DNA from: Mesorhizobium silamurunense
GTDB lineage: Bacteria > Pseudomonadota > Alphaproteobacteria > Rhizobiales > Rhizobiaceae
Assembly: GCF_014843825.1 (NCBI RefSeq)
Contig: NZ_JHQR01000003.1
Span: 1 to 49,676 of the forward strand
Direction of reading: 5' to 3'
DNA length: 49,676 bases
Shown here: in pieces, positions 9,556 to 18,125 of the stretch
How the letters are laid out: the number at the start of each line of letters is the position of its first letter
Numbering within the stretch: position 1 is the stretch's first letter
The notes under the pieces: model-generated
What the model saw: only the letters and a program-made list of their open reading frames with translations
The model's database searches: none
What the model was told of the DNA's origin: nothing
Position numbers and translations under genes: made by a program

Positions 9556-10457
9556 CAGATGCCCTCGCCATCCTCGGCCTCGGCGGTGCCGATGTAAGCC
9601 CGGATCACCGCCGGATCGGCCCTGACCTCGGCTGGCGCCCCGTCGGCAATCTTGCGGCCGTAGTCGAGCACGGCGACCCGGTCAGAGAGTCCCATGACCA
9701 CGCCGATATCGTGCTCTATCAGGATGATAGTGACGCCGTGTCGGTCGCGCGCGGCGCGCACGAAGCCGGCCATCTCGGCTTTCTCGGTCGCAGTCATGCC
9801 GGCCATCGGCTCGTCGAGCAGCAGAATCTTTGGCTCGGCTACCAAGGCGCGGGCCAGTTCGACCCGCTTCTGCAGGCCGTAGGGCAGCGTCGCGACCAGG
9901 CGGTCGGCGACGGCCTCGAGATGCAGGAATGCGATTGTCTGATCGACCTTTTCCGCGATCGCGGCGTCTTCGCGCCGGGCGCGTGGCAATCTGGCAATGT
10001 GTTCGACGAAACTGGCGCGACGGGTATGGACGCGGCCAGACGCGATGTTGTCGCGCACAGAGAGACCGCCGAACAGCGCCAGGTTCTGGAAGGTTCGCGC
10101 AACGCCCAGCCGTGCCAGATGGCTCGCCGGCACCCGGGAGAAGGACTGGCCATCGATCGCGATCTTGCCGTGGTCGGCGTGATAGAGGCCGCTAATGATG
10201 TTGATCAGCGAGGACTTGCCGGCGCCGTTAGGGCCGATCACCGCGCGGATCTCACCGCTTTTGACCTCGAGGCCGACGTCGCTCAGCGCCTTGACGCCGC
10301 CAAAGGCAATGCCGATCCCGCTCAGGGTCAGGATGGCATCAGCCTTTGCCGACAGGAGCGCCGGGCGCGTGTCCTCAACGGAACCAGCACCAGCAAGAAT
10401 GCCGGAAATTTCGGGCGCGCGCTCGTATGCGGCGGCTCCCAAGGAAGCACCAATCAT
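9555..10457 (-). CDS. livG: Liv-type ABC transporter ATP-binding protein (LivG)
   Basis: A 300-residue ATPase with Walker A VIGPNGAGKSSLINI, Walker B ILLLDEPMAGMT and the switch region IILIEHDIGVVMGLSDRV, all typical of LivG. The signature region reads LPYGLQKRVELARALV, in which the usual LSGGQ serine-glycine core is replaced by PYGLQ, as is common in LivG proteins. The ATG at 10457 is preceded by AGGGACG and leaves a 55-base gap after sfnG; longer starts would overlap sfnG. About 40 residues before the ATPase domain form an unusual leader (ERAPEISGILAGAGSVEDTR) that I cannot assign. Confidence 0.92.
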   Translation of the reverse strand: MIGASLGAAAYERAPEISGILAGAGSVEDTRPALLSAKADAILTLSGIGIAFGGVKALSDVGLEVKSGEIRAVIGPNGAGKSSLINIISGLYHADHGKIAIDGQSFSRVPASHLARLGVARTFQNLALFGGLSVRDNIASGRVHTRRASFVEHIARLPRARREDAAIAEKVDQTIAFLHLEAVADRLVATLPYGLQKRVELARALVAEPKILLLDEPMAGMTATEKAEMAGFVRAARDRHGVTIILIEHDIGVVMGLSDRVAVLDYGRKIADGAPAEVRADPAVIRAYIGTAEAEDGEGI

Positions 10458-10512
10458 GAAACGTCCCTGATTTTTGAAGGAGAGCCGGCAGCGGCCGTGG
10501 GCCGCGCCTGAC

Positions 10513-11613
10513 CTATTCCGCGGCGACAAGCTCCCTGTCGCGAGCCGCTTCCAGTTCGCGCACCAGCGGGATGACGCGCTTGCCGAAGAACTCGACCTCT
10601 TCCTGGAAATGCAGGAAGCCGAGCAGTATCAGGTCGGCGCCGGTGTCCTTGAGCTTCAGGATGCGTTCAGCGATCTGTTCCGGCGTGCCAATGAGATTGC
10701 TGCGGAAGCCGTCATTGTATTGCACCAGATCCTCGAAGGAGGATTTCGCCCAATTGCCTTCGCCTTCCGGCGAGGCCTTGCCGGCATTCTTGACCTGGTC
10801 GGCAAAACCCTGGACCGCCTCGGGATTGGCCTTGGCAATGATCTCGTCGAGCACGGCGCGCGCTTCCTGCTCGCTGTCTCGGGCGATGGCGAACGCGTTG
10901 ACGCCGATCCTGACCTTGTGGCCGTTGGCTTTCGCCTTGGCGCGGATGTCGTCGACCTGCTTCCGGATCTCCTCCGGCGTGTTGCCGTTGGTGAAATACC
11001 AGTCCGAGACCCGCGAAGCCATGTCGCGCGCGGCGCGCGACGAGCCGCCTTGGAAAATCTCGGGCAAGGGCTCGATCGGCTTGGGCTTCATCGAATAGTT
11101 GGTGAAGCGGTAGAAATCGCCCTTCAGAGTGAAACTGTCTTCGGTCCAAATGCCACGCAGCGCGCGGATAAATTCCTCCGACCGGCGATAGCGCTCGTCA
11201 TGGTCGAGCCAGAGCTCGCCAATGGCGGCGAACTCGCCACGGAACCAGCCGCTGACGACATTGACGGCGACGCGGCCGTTGGTCAGGTGGTTGATGGTCG
11301 CGATCTGCTTGGCCGCCAGCGCAGGATTCCACGGCCCGGGCAGGATCGCCGCGATGACTTTCAGCGTCGTAGTCGCGGCTAGCAAGGCATGACTGAACGA
11401 GACGGATTCGTGCTGATTGTCGGCGCCGTAGCCGGCCGTGAACCGTATCTGGCTCAACGCATAGTCGAAGCCGTTGGCCTCGGCGATCTGGGCGAGCTTG
11501 CGGTTGTAGTCGATGTCCCAGCCCGTTCGCTGCTCGATGTTGGAGATGACCAGCCCGCCGGAGACATTCGGCACCCAGTAGGCGAATTTGATGGCGTCGG
11601 AATGCGAGCTCAT
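10513..11613 (-). CDS. sfnG: FMNH2-dependent dimethylsulfone monooxygenase (SfnG type)
   Basis: A 366-residue luciferase-like monooxygenase matching SfnG in length and sequence: KFAYWVPNVSGGLVISNIEQ at the start, ALSQIRFTAGYGADNQHES, ILPGPWNPALAAKQIATINH, NGRVAVNVVSGWFRGEF and the C-terminal FLHFQEEVEFFGKRVIPLVR. SfnG converts dimethylsulfone to methanesulfinate with FMNH2 and O2, and a sulfonate monooxygenase such as MsuD acts later in the pathway. That agrees with the SsuD-type gene in this operon. It follows the FMN reductase gene by about 23 bases and precedes livG. Confidence 0.9.
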   Translation of the reverse strand: MSSHSDAIKFAYWVPNVSGGLVISNIEQRTGWDIDYNRKLAQIAEANGFDYALSQIRFTAGYGADNQHESVSFSHALLAATTTLKVIAAILPGPWNPALAAKQIATINHLTNGRVAVNVVSGWFRGEFAAIGELWLDHDERYRRSEEFIRALRGIWTEDSFTLKGDFYRFTNYSMKPKPIEPLPEIFQGGSSRAARDMASRVSDWYFTNGNTPEEIRKQVDDIRAKAKANGHKVRIGVNAFAIARDSEQEARAVLDEIIAKANPEAVQGFADQVKNAGKASPEGEGNWAKSSFEDLVQYNDGFRSNLIGTPEQIAERILKLKDTGADLILLGFLHFQEEVEFFGKRVIPLVRELEAARDRELVAAE

Positions 11614-11636
11614 ATTGTTGTCCCCTTCTGATTGTT

Positions 11637-12206
11637 TCAGCCGACGCGCGCGCTGACGGCAGCGTCTGCATGACTGGAGTTGAGCAGTGAGACCGCTTCG
11701 AAAGCGGCCCGTGAAATACGGTCCCGTATCGACGGGCCGACAAGTTCTGCGCCGACGAAGTCGTCAGGCGAGCCATAGACGCCGGTCGGCACGGTGACGG
11801 CGCCGAAAAAGCCGAACAACGGCCGGAGTTGATGTTCGAGCACCAGGCCATGGTAAGGGCTGCCGCCGGTTGCCCCGAGAAGCACAGTCTTGCCGCCCAG
11901 CGCGCGATAGTCGACGAGGTCGAACAGGTGCTTGAGGGCACCGGTGTAGGAAGCCCGATAAACGGGCGTTCCGACCACGAGCAGGTCGGCCTTCTCGACT
12001 CGCTGGATGATCGCTTCGCCAGAAGCGCCGAGCGCGCTGCGGGAGAGCCCAGCGAAAAGCGACGGCGCTGCCTCAGTGATTTCGATCAGACCGGTGTCGG
12101 CCGGCACCCGAAACGCAACCGCCTTGACCAGCGCGTTCACCACCGCGGTGGTGCGGGACGGCGTGCTTACGCCGCCCGATATGCCGAGAACCGATAATCG
12201 TGCCAC
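11637..12206 (-). CDS. msuE: NAD(P)H-dependent FMN reductase (MsuE type)
   Basis: A 189-residue flavodoxin-like FMN reductase. It shows LSVLGISGGVSTPSRTTAVV at the phosphate-binding loop, DLLVVGTPVYRASYTGALKH, LFDLVDYRALGGKTVLLGAT and HQLRPLFGFFGAVTVPTGVY, all hallmarks of the MsuE/SsuE family. It supplies FMNH2 to the two monooxygenases of this operon. I place the start at the GTG at 12206, since family members begin just before the LGISGG motif; an ATG at 12251 would add a non-conserved leader. It is the first gene of the operon, so the promoter should lie in 12207-12330. Confidence 0.88.
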   Translation of the reverse strand: MARLSVLGISGGVSTPSRTTAVVNALVKAVAFRVPADTGLIEITEAAPSLFAGLSRSALGASGEAIIQRVEKADLLVVGTPVYRASYTGALKHLFDLVDYRALGGKTVLLGATGGSPYHGLVLEHQLRPLFGFFGAVTVPTGVYGSPDDFVGAELVGPSIRDRISRAAFEAVSLLNSSHADAAVSARVG

Positions 12207-12651
12207 GCCGTCAATCTCCCAGTTCCTGTAAGCGCAACAGGCCATTTCCAAACCGGGGCAGACGATATTGGATAAAATCTATAGAGATAAGGAACTAGGT
12301 TTCATTTTTCGGCTTCCGCGAGGAAAATGCCGTTCTACTCCATGATGGGTAGGAGCAGGCACAGGCGCAGGCTACCGCACGATACGGATCGAAACGGCCT
12401 CACTTATCCATCGACATTTTCAAAGGCGCCTATTCCTTGCGCAATCAGGAACGCGTGTTGGAATCGACGTCATCTGGACCATTCACAACGCTCTCAACAG
12501 CATCGGCTCGATATGGAGCGGACGGTGGTGTTGGAATCAGCGTTGAGCCATTTCATATTCGAAATTGACGGATCATCGCTTGCAAATCGGCCGCCGCTGT
12601 CTTTTGCTCGCGCGAAAGTCCTCTCTTGACGTTTGAACGCTTGGCGAACGG
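12207..12651. promoter_or_regulatory. Divergent intergenic region with putative organosulfur operon promoter
   Basis: This 445-base gap separates the minus-strand sulfur operon from the plus-strand regulator gene. An AT-rich patch at 12267-12320 lies 60-115 bases before the msuE start and contains the palindrome TCTATAGA at 12278-12285. It is the best candidate for the operon promoter and operator, but I cannot match it to a named regulator. Short reading frames in 12327-12629 do not look coding. Confidence 0.35.
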
Positions 12652-13263
12652 ATGAACAAAATCGATCGGCGACGGCCAGAATCCGAAATGGGCGGCACCG
12701 TAAATGCGGCACGGCTTGGAACGCGGTTGCGCCTCGCCCGCCAAACGCGTGGCATGACCCTAAAGACGCTGGCCATTGCTGCGAACTGCTCTGAAAGCCT
12801 TTTGTCCAAGATCGAGAACGGCAAAGCTTCGCCATCGCTGCCCATGCTTCACCGCCTGGTCGAGGTTCTGGACACCAATATCGGCTGGATGTTCGAGGAG
12901 GTCGATGATGACGAGGCGATCGTCTTCCGAGCTGGTGCGCGACCGTTGATCACACTGGACGCGCTGAGGCGCGGCGATGGCATCTCGCTAGAACGCGTCA
13001 TTCCGTATTCGTCCGGTCACCTGCTCCAGTGCAACATCCACCACATCGAGCCAGACGGCGAGAGCGAAGGTCCGATCCAGCATGTCGGTGAGGAAGTCGG
13101 CTATGTGCTCGCGGGCCGGATCGAGCTGATCGTCGATGGGAAGATCCATGACCTCACTGCAGGCGACGCGTTCGTGTTCAGGTCGGAGTTGCCGCATCAC
13201 TACCGCAACGTCGGCAAGGAGCGCGCGAGCATTTTCTGGGTCAACACGCCGGCGACCTTCTGA
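12652..13263 (+). CDS. XRE-family transcriptional regulator with cupin domain
   Basis: A 203-residue regulator. Residues about 20-75 form an XRE helix-turn-helix (LGTRLRLARQTRGMTLKTLA, then CSESLLSKIENGKASPSLPM). Residues about 110-200 form a small-molecule-binding cupin barrel (GPIQHVGEEVGYVLAGRIEL, HDLTAGDAFVFRSELPHHYR). Proteins of this layout commonly control adjacent catabolic operons in response to a pathway compound. It is followed after 121 bases by the sugar-type ABC operon in the same direction, with a palindrome overlapping that promoter, so it most likely governs that operon. Control of the divergent sulfur operon is also possible. Confidence 0.88.
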   Translation: MNKIDRRRPESEMGGTVNAARLGTRLRLARQTRGMTLKTLAIAANCSESLLSKIENGKASPSLPMLHRLVEVLDTNIGWMFEEVDDDEAIVFRAGARPLITLDALRRGDGISLERVIPYSSGHLLQCNIHHIEPDGESEGPIQHVGEEVGYVLAGRIELIVDGKIHDLTAGDAFVFRSELPHHYRNVGKERASIFWVNTPATF

Positions 13264-13270
13264 TCGAGTT

Positions 13271-13320
13271 TCGGTTATTCAAACGCATTGACAAATATTC
13301 AAGTCTCTTGAATTGTTGCC
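13271..13320 (+). promoter_or_regulatory. Promoter with palindromic operator before the sugar ABC operon
   Basis: A consensus -35 TTGACA lies at 13288-13293. Just after it is an inverted repeat, ATTCAAG at 13297-13303 and CTTGAAT at 13307-13313, overlapping the expected -10 position. A further half site ATTCAAA lies at 13277-13283, 20 bases upstream of the first arm, on the same helix face. The layout fits an operator for the adjacent XRE-cupin regulator; the pairing of protein and site is inferred. Confidence 0.55.
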
Positions 13321-13384
13321 TCGTGCCTGTAGCACCAATGGGACCAGCCAAATGAGGATGGCCCGCAAGCAAGGGGAATCGCAA

Positions 13385-14323
13385 ATGCGTCTGTTCAAAC
13401 TTTTAGTCGGTTGCGCGGCCGTCATTGCCATCGGCTCGACAGCCGTGGGATCGGCTCTCGCCGACACGTTCGCTCTCGTCAACATCAACCAGCAGGCCCT
13501 GTTCTTCAACCAGATCAACGAGGGCGCACAGAAGGCGGCCGATGCTGCCGGCGCCAAGCTGGTCATCTTCAATGCCAACAACGTCCCGAGCGCGCAAAAT
13601 GACGCGATCGAGACTTACATCACACAAAAGGTCGACGGCATCATTCTGGTCGCCATCGACGTGAACGGCGTCAAGCCAGCCATCACCGCCGCCAAGGCGG
13701 CCGGCATTCCCGTGGTCGCTATCGACGCGCAGATCCCTAACGGCGACAACGTTTCGTTCATCGGTGTCGACAACACCAAAGCCGGCGAGGATATCGGCAA
13801 ATTCTACGCCGATTATGTGAAGACCGAGATGGGCGGCAAAGCCAAGATCGGCATCATCGGCGCGCTAAATTCTTTCATCCAGAACCAGCGGCTCGACGGC
13901 TTCAAGAAGGCCGTCTCCGACAGCGGCGAGGCGATCACCTTCCTCGACACGGTCGACGGCCAGAACGTTCAGGAGACCGCGTTAAGTGCTTCGGAGAATT
14001 TGATGACCGCCAACCCGGACATGACGACGCTCTATGCGACCGGCGAGCCGGCGTTGCTGGGTGCTGTTTCCGCCGTAACCAGCCAGGGCCGCACCGGCGA
14101 CGTCAAGGTGTTCGGTTGGGACCTGACCAAGCAGGCGGTTCAGGGCATCGACGATGGTTGGGTGGTGGCGGTTGTCCAGCAGGATCCGGCCGGCGAGGGC
14201 AAGGCGGCGGTCGAAGCGCTGACCAAGCTCAAGAAGGGCGAAAAGGTCGATCCGATCATCAACATTCCGGTGACGATCGTGACCAAGAAGAACGTCGACC
14301 AATACCGCGCGATGTTCAAGTAA
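13385..14323 (+). CDS. Sugar ABC transporter substrate-binding protein
   Basis: A 312-residue periplasmic binding protein of the ribose/fructose-binding family. A signal peptide ends near GSALA. The mature chain begins DTFALVNINQQALFFNQIN, followed by NDAIETYITQKVDGIILVAI and GIPVVAIDAQI, typical of the type I sugar-binding fold. The ATG at 13385 is preceded by AAGGGG and gives the signal peptide; earlier in-frame ATGs do not. It is the first structural gene of the operon and delivers substrate to the ATPase and permease that follow. The ligand is not evident; a sugar or sugar acid is the family expectation. Confidence 0.9.
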   Translation: MRLFKLLVGCAAVIAIGSTAVGSALADTFALVNINQQALFFNQINEGAQKAADAAGAKLVIFNANNVPSAQNDAIETYITQKVDGIILVAIDVNGVKPAITAAKAAGIPVVAIDAQIPNGDNVSFIGVDNTKAGEDIGKFYADYVKTEMGGKAKIGIIGALNSFIQNQRLDGFKKAVSDSGEAITFLDTVDGQNVQETALSASENLMTANPDMTTLYATGEPALLGAVSAVTSQGRTGDVKVFGWDLTKQAVQGIDDGWVVAVVQQDPAGEGKAAVEALTKLKKGEKVDPIINIPVTIVTKKNVDQYRAMFK

Positions 14324-14396
14324 ACTGCACCGAAGATCGACCCGCGGCGGCGCTCAAGGCAATGCCGCGGTCTCTTTGCTATTCCGTGGATCCAAG

Positions 14397-15194
14397 ATGA
14401 GCAGTGGCGAGACCTATCGGGTGCGGATGAGCGGCATCTCAAAGCGCTACAACGCCATCCAAACGCTCGACGACGTGTCCCTGACGCTGAAGCCGGGCGA
14501 GGTCCTGGGCCTCGTCGGCGACAATGGCGCGGGAAAATCAACGTTGAGCAAGGTGCTGTCGGGAGCAGTTATCCCCGACGCCGGCACGATCGAGATCGAC
14601 GGAATGCCGGTGACCTTCAACTCGCCGGCGGACTCGCGTGCAGCACGAGTCGAGATGGTCTATCAGGACCTGTCGCTCTGCGACACCATCGACGTCGCCG
14701 GCAACCTCTTTCTCGGCCGCGAGCCGCGCCGCCACATCGCCGGCATCTCCTTTCTCGACAAGAAGCGCATGCACGAGCAAACGCGCCAGATGCTCGACCG
14801 CCTCGGCATCGTTATCGCCGACACGCGGCTCAAGGTCGAAAACCTGTCCGGCGGGCAGCGACAGTCGATCGCGATCGGGCGCGCCGCCTCTTTCGAGCCG
14901 TCGGTGCTGATTATGGATGAGCCGACGGCAGCGCTTGCCGTCGCCGAGGTTGAGGCCGTGCTGGACCTGATCCGCACCGTGAGCGCCCGAGGTGTCAGCG
15001 TCATTCTGATCACCCACCGCCTCCAGGATCTGTTCCTCGTCTGCGACCGCATCCAGGTCATGTATGAAGGACGGAACGTCGCCGAGCGGCTGATCGGCGA
15101 AACCAATATCGAGGACGTCGTCAACCTGATCGTTGGCCGCAAGTTCAATGCTCGTTCCGCTGCCAGTCGATATCGCGATGGAGCGGCGACATGA
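14397..15194 (+). CDS. Sugar ABC transporter ATP-binding protein, single domain
   Basis: A 265-residue ATPase with Walker A GLVGDNGAGKSTLSKVLSG, Q-loop MVYQDLSL, signature LSGGQRQSIAIGRA, Walker B VLIMDEPTAALAV and switch histidine ILITH. It has one ATPase domain, like FrcA-type proteins, unlike the two-domain RbsA, so the importer presumably uses a homodimer. The start at 14397 (MSSGETYR) fits family N-termini. The gene overlaps the permease gene by four bases (ATGA). Confidence 0.92.
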   Translation: MSSGETYRVRMSGISKRYNAIQTLDDVSLTLKPGEVLGLVGDNGAGKSTLSKVLSGAVIPDAGTIEIDGMPVTFNSPADSRAARVEMVYQDLSLCDTIDVAGNLFLGREPRRHIAGISFLDKKRMHEQTRQMLDRLGIVIADTRLKVENLSGGQRQSIAIGRAASFEPSVLIMDEPTAALAVAEVEAVLDLIRTVSARGVSVILITHRLQDLFLVCDRIQVMYEGRNVAERLIGETNIEDVVNLIVGRKFNARSAASRYRDGAAT

Positions 15195-16195
15195 GCGAAG
15201 CAACTCACTCCGCTCAGTCGCGAAAGGTGCGCGAAGGCACATGGCGAGAAGCGATGCTCGCCAACGGCAGTGTCGTGTCGATTGCACTGTTCTTTCTTGT
15301 CGTTTGCATCGTCTTCTCGGTGGCGACGAACGCCTTTCTGACATCGCCAAATCTGTTGAACATCCTGCGACAGTCGGCGCCGCTTCTGATCGTTGCCGCG
15401 GCGATGACCTTCGTCATCACCACGGGCGGCATCGATCTTTCAGTCGGCTCCGTGCTGGCCCTGGTGGCAACGCTGTCGGCGACACTTCTGCAGTTTGGCT
15501 TTCCGTGGCCGGCGGTCATCCTCGGCATGCTTGCGCTGGGAGCTCTGCTCGGCGCGGTTCAGGGTTATTTTGTGGCTTATGAGGGCATCCCGGCCTTCAT
15601 CGTCACGCTTGCTGGGCTTTCGGTGATCCGGGGCGTGGCGCTGCTCATCACCGGCGGCTATTCCATCCCCGTCGACCCGGGAAGCTCTTTCACGGTCATA
15701 GGCCGCGCCTGGTTCGTCGGTGTGCCGGTGCCGGCGCTGATCGCGCTGGCGATCCTCGCGATCGCCTATCTGGCCTTCAACGAGACGCCGTTCGGCCGCT
15801 ACGTGACGGGCATCGGCGCCAACGCCGAAGCGGTGAGGCGCGCCGGCGTTAACACGCAGCTGATGACGCTTTTCGTTTATGTGATTTCCGCCACCGCGGC
15901 GGCGCTTGCGGGTATCATCATTGCTGCCCGTCTCGGATCCGGGTCCTCGAATGCCGGGCAAGGCTTCGAGCTAGAGGTGATTGCAGCCGTCGTGCTTGGC
16001 GGCACCAGTCTCTTCGGCGGCCGCGGAACGATCATCGGCACGGTGCTCGGGGCGCTTACCGTGGCCGTCATCGGCAACGGCCTCATCCTGGCGCATCTGT
16101 CGCCTTTCCTGACGCCGATCGTAACCGGAACGATTATCCTGATCGCCATCTGGCTGAATTTCCGCTTGTTCCGCGGCGCCGTGCGAAGCCGTTGA
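15191..16195 (+). CDS. Sugar ABC transporter permease (RbsC/FrcC family)
   Basis: A 334-residue inner membrane protein with about eight to ten hydrophobic segments. Family marks are NLLNILRQSAPLLIVAAAMT, VITTGGIDLSVGSVLAL, PAFIVTLAGLSVIRGVALLI, GRYVTGIGANAEAVRRAGVN (the ATPase-coupling loop) and VLGGTSLFGGRGTIIGTVLG. It forms the channel of the importer with the preceding ATPase and binding protein. Four bases separate it from the hydrolase gene that follows. Confidence 0.93.
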   Translation: MSEATHSAQSRKVREGTWREAMLANGSVVSIALFFLVVCIVFSVATNAFLTSPNLLNILRQSAPLLIVAAAMTFVITTGGIDLSVGSVLALVATLSATLLQFGFPWPAVILGMLALGALLGAVQGYFVAYEGIPAFIVTLAGLSVIRGVALLITGGYSIPVDPGSSFTVIGRAWFVGVPVPALIALAILAIAYLAFNETPFGRYVTGIGANAEAVRRAGVNTQLMTLFVYVISATAAALAGIIIAARLGSGSSNAGQGFELEVIAAVVLGGTSLFGGRGTIIGTVLGALTVAVIGNGLILAHLSPFLTPIVTGTIILIAIWLNFRLFRGAVRSR

Positions 16196-16199
16196 ACTC

Positions 16200-17291
16200 A
16201 TGAACAATCTCTTCGATAACGCGCCGCACAAGCAACGGCCGGAGATCGGGGTCGAGACCGGCCATGTCATGACCGTGCTCGGCCCCATTCCTGTCGACGA
16301 GATGGGGATTACCCTGATGCACGAGCACATCTTGCTCGACGGCGCGCGCACCTGGAAATGTCCTTGCCATCCGGACGACATGGCGCTCGCCGAGCAGCCG
16401 GTGAACATCGAGATTATCGGCGAACTGCGCATGAACCCTTACGTGAACCGCGACAACGTTTCGCTCGACGACAGCGACCTGGCGTTGTCGGAGTTGCAGC
16501 GCTATCGCGCACTGGGGGGGCACACCGTCGTCGACGCGACCAATATCGGTATCGGCCGCGAGCCGGAAAAGCTTGCCCGCATCAGCCGCATGTCCGGCCT
16601 GAAGATCGTCATGGGCACCGGCTTCTATCTCGAGCACACCCATCCCGAATGGCTCAAGGCGATGGACGTCGACGCGGTGACCGAGTTCATTGTCAACGAT
16701 GTCGGCGGCAGCAAGACGCAGCCGCCCATCATGGCCGGCCTGATCGGCGAGGTCGGCGTCAGCAAGGACTTCACCGCCGAGGAACGAAAGTCGCTGAGAG
16801 CTTCCGCCCGAGCGTCGCGCATCACGGGCGTGCCGCTGTCGATCCATCTGCCGGGCTGGGAACGCCTGGCGCACGACGTGCTCGATGTCGTGGAGGCCGA
16901 GGGCGCCGATCTTCGTCACACCGTGCTCTGCCACATGAATCCCAGCCACGACGATCTGGACTACCAGACAAGCCTCGCCCGGCGCGGCGCGTTCCTCGAA
17001 TACGACATGATCGGCATGGACTACTATTATGCCGATCAGGACGCGCAATCGCCCTCCGATGAAGAGAATGCGCGAGCGATCGCGGCGCTTGTCGAAGCGG
17101 GCTTCGGCGACCGCCTGCTGCTCTCCCAGGATGTGTTCCTCAAGATCATGCTGACCCGCTTCGGCGGCTTCGGCTACGGCTATATCCTGAAGCACTTCAT
17201 ACCGCGTCTGAAACGGCATGGTCTCGAGCAGCCAGCGATCGACCGCATGCTGATCGCCAATCCTAAGGCCGTGTTCGCGCGGCAGAATTGA
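16200..17291 (+). CDS. Phosphotriesterase-family metal-dependent hydrolase
   Basis: A 363-residue amidohydrolase-superfamily protein of the phosphotriesterase/Php family. The metal ligands can be placed: His41 and His43 in LMHEHILLD, Glu184 in GLIGEVG (in place of the carboxylated lysine), His216 in SIHLPG, His245 in LCHMNP and Asp311 in LLSQD. Family members hydrolyse lactones or phosphoesters; those in sugar operons often act as lactonases, but the substrate here is unknown. It is co-transcribed between the ABC importer and the kinase, which suggests a step on the imported compound or its oxidised form. Confidence 0.88.
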   Translation: MNNLFDNAPHKQRPEIGVETGHVMTVLGPIPVDEMGITLMHEHILLDGARTWKCPCHPDDMALAEQPVNIEIIGELRMNPYVNRDNVSLDDSDLALSELQRYRALGGHTVVDATNIGIGREPEKLARISRMSGLKIVMGTGFYLEHTHPEWLKAMDVDAVTEFIVNDVGGSKTQPPIMAGLIGEVGVSKDFTAEERKSLRASARASRITGVPLSIHLPGWERLAHDVLDVVEAEGADLRHTVLCHMNPSHDDLDYQTSLARRGAFLEYDMIGMDYYYADQDAQSPSDEENARAIAALVEAGFGDRLLLSQDVFLKIMLTRFGGFGYGYILKHFIPRLKRHGLEQPAIDRMLIANPKAVFARQN

Positions 17292-17351
17292 ACGGCCCAG
17301 ACTTACGGCGACCCAGCTATATGGCAGCCAACACCTACTGCGGAGTTTAAA

Positions 17352-18122
17352 ATGTCCAAGAAAAAGATCCTGTTGGCTGGTGAATCCTGGGTCTCGACGG
17401 CGACCCATATCAAGGGCTTCGACCAGTTCCCGACGGTCACTTACCATACCGGCGCGGACGAATTGCTGACGGCGCTGAAAGCGACCGATTTCGACGTCAC
17501 CTTCATGCCGGCGCACGAGGCGCAGCGCACCTTTCCGCAAACGATGGAAGCCCTCTCCGTATATGACGCGGTCGTGCTCTCCGACATCGGCGCCAACACG
17601 CTGCTTTTGCATCCAGACACCTGGGTTCACTCGAAGCGAACGCCGAACCGCTTGCGTCTGCTGCGCGACTACGTGGGCGGCGGCGGCGGGCTTTTGATGT
17701 TCGGCGGCTACTACAGTTTCCAGGGTATCAACGGCGGCGCGCGCTACCGCAAGACGCCGGTCGAGGAAGTGCTGCCGGTGAACTGCCTCGCGGTCGATGA
17801 CCGCGTCGAGGTTCCAGAAGGCTTTGCGCCCGCGCTGAAAGGTCCGTCGAGCCATCCCATCCTGAACGGTCTCGGTGCGGACTGGCCAATGCTGCTCGGC
17901 TTCAACGAGGTGACGCTGAAAGACGGGGCGGAAGTTCTGGCAACCGTGTCGTCGGAATATGGGTCACTGCCGCTGCTCGTCACCGGCCACTACGGCAAGG
18001 GCCGCACCGTGGCCTGGACGTCCGATGTCGGGCCGCATTGGCTGCCACCGGAGTTCATCGCCTGGGAAGGCTACAAGACCCTGTTCGAACAGATGCTTGG
18101 CTGGGCAACCGGCGGGAATTGA
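17352..18122 (+). CDS. Glutamine amidotransferase-like protein
   Basis: A 256-residue protein with a class I amidotransferase/ThuA-like fold: KKILLAGESWVSTATHIKGF, FDVTFMPAHEAQRTFPQ, VLSDIGANTLLLHP, then VGGGGGLLMFGGYYSFQGIN and late GHYGKGRTVAWTSDVGPHW. It has no clear Cys-His-Glu amidotransferase triad that I can identify, so a non-classical catalytic or sugar-binding role is likely. Homologues are often found in rhizobial sugar operons with ABC importers. It lies 60 bases after the hydrolase and three bases before the kinase. Confidence 0.75.
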   Translation: MSKKKILLAGESWVSTATHIKGFDQFPTVTYHTGADELLTALKATDFDVTFMPAHEAQRTFPQTMEALSVYDAVVLSDIGANTLLLHPDTWVHSKRTPNRLRLLRDYVGGGGGLLMFGGYYSFQGINGGARYRKTPVEEVLPVNCLAVDDRVEVPEGFAPALKGPSSHPILNGLGADWPMLLGFNEVTLKDGAEVLATVSSEYGSLPLLVTGHYGKGRTVAWTSDVGPHWLPPEFIAWEGYKTLFEQMLGWATGGN

Positions 18123-18125
18123 GCG

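Noticed and set aside
12327..12629. Plus-strand reading frame of 100 codons before the XRE regulator
   Set aside because: No ribosome site, no recognisable domain, low-complexity mixed composition and overlap with an opposite-strand frame; it looks like non-coding divergent DNA.
16134..17855. Long minus-strand frame of 573 codons antisense to the hydrolase and amidotransferase-like genes
   Set aside because: It is a GC-rich shadow of two well-supported genes on the other strand; the translation has no domain.
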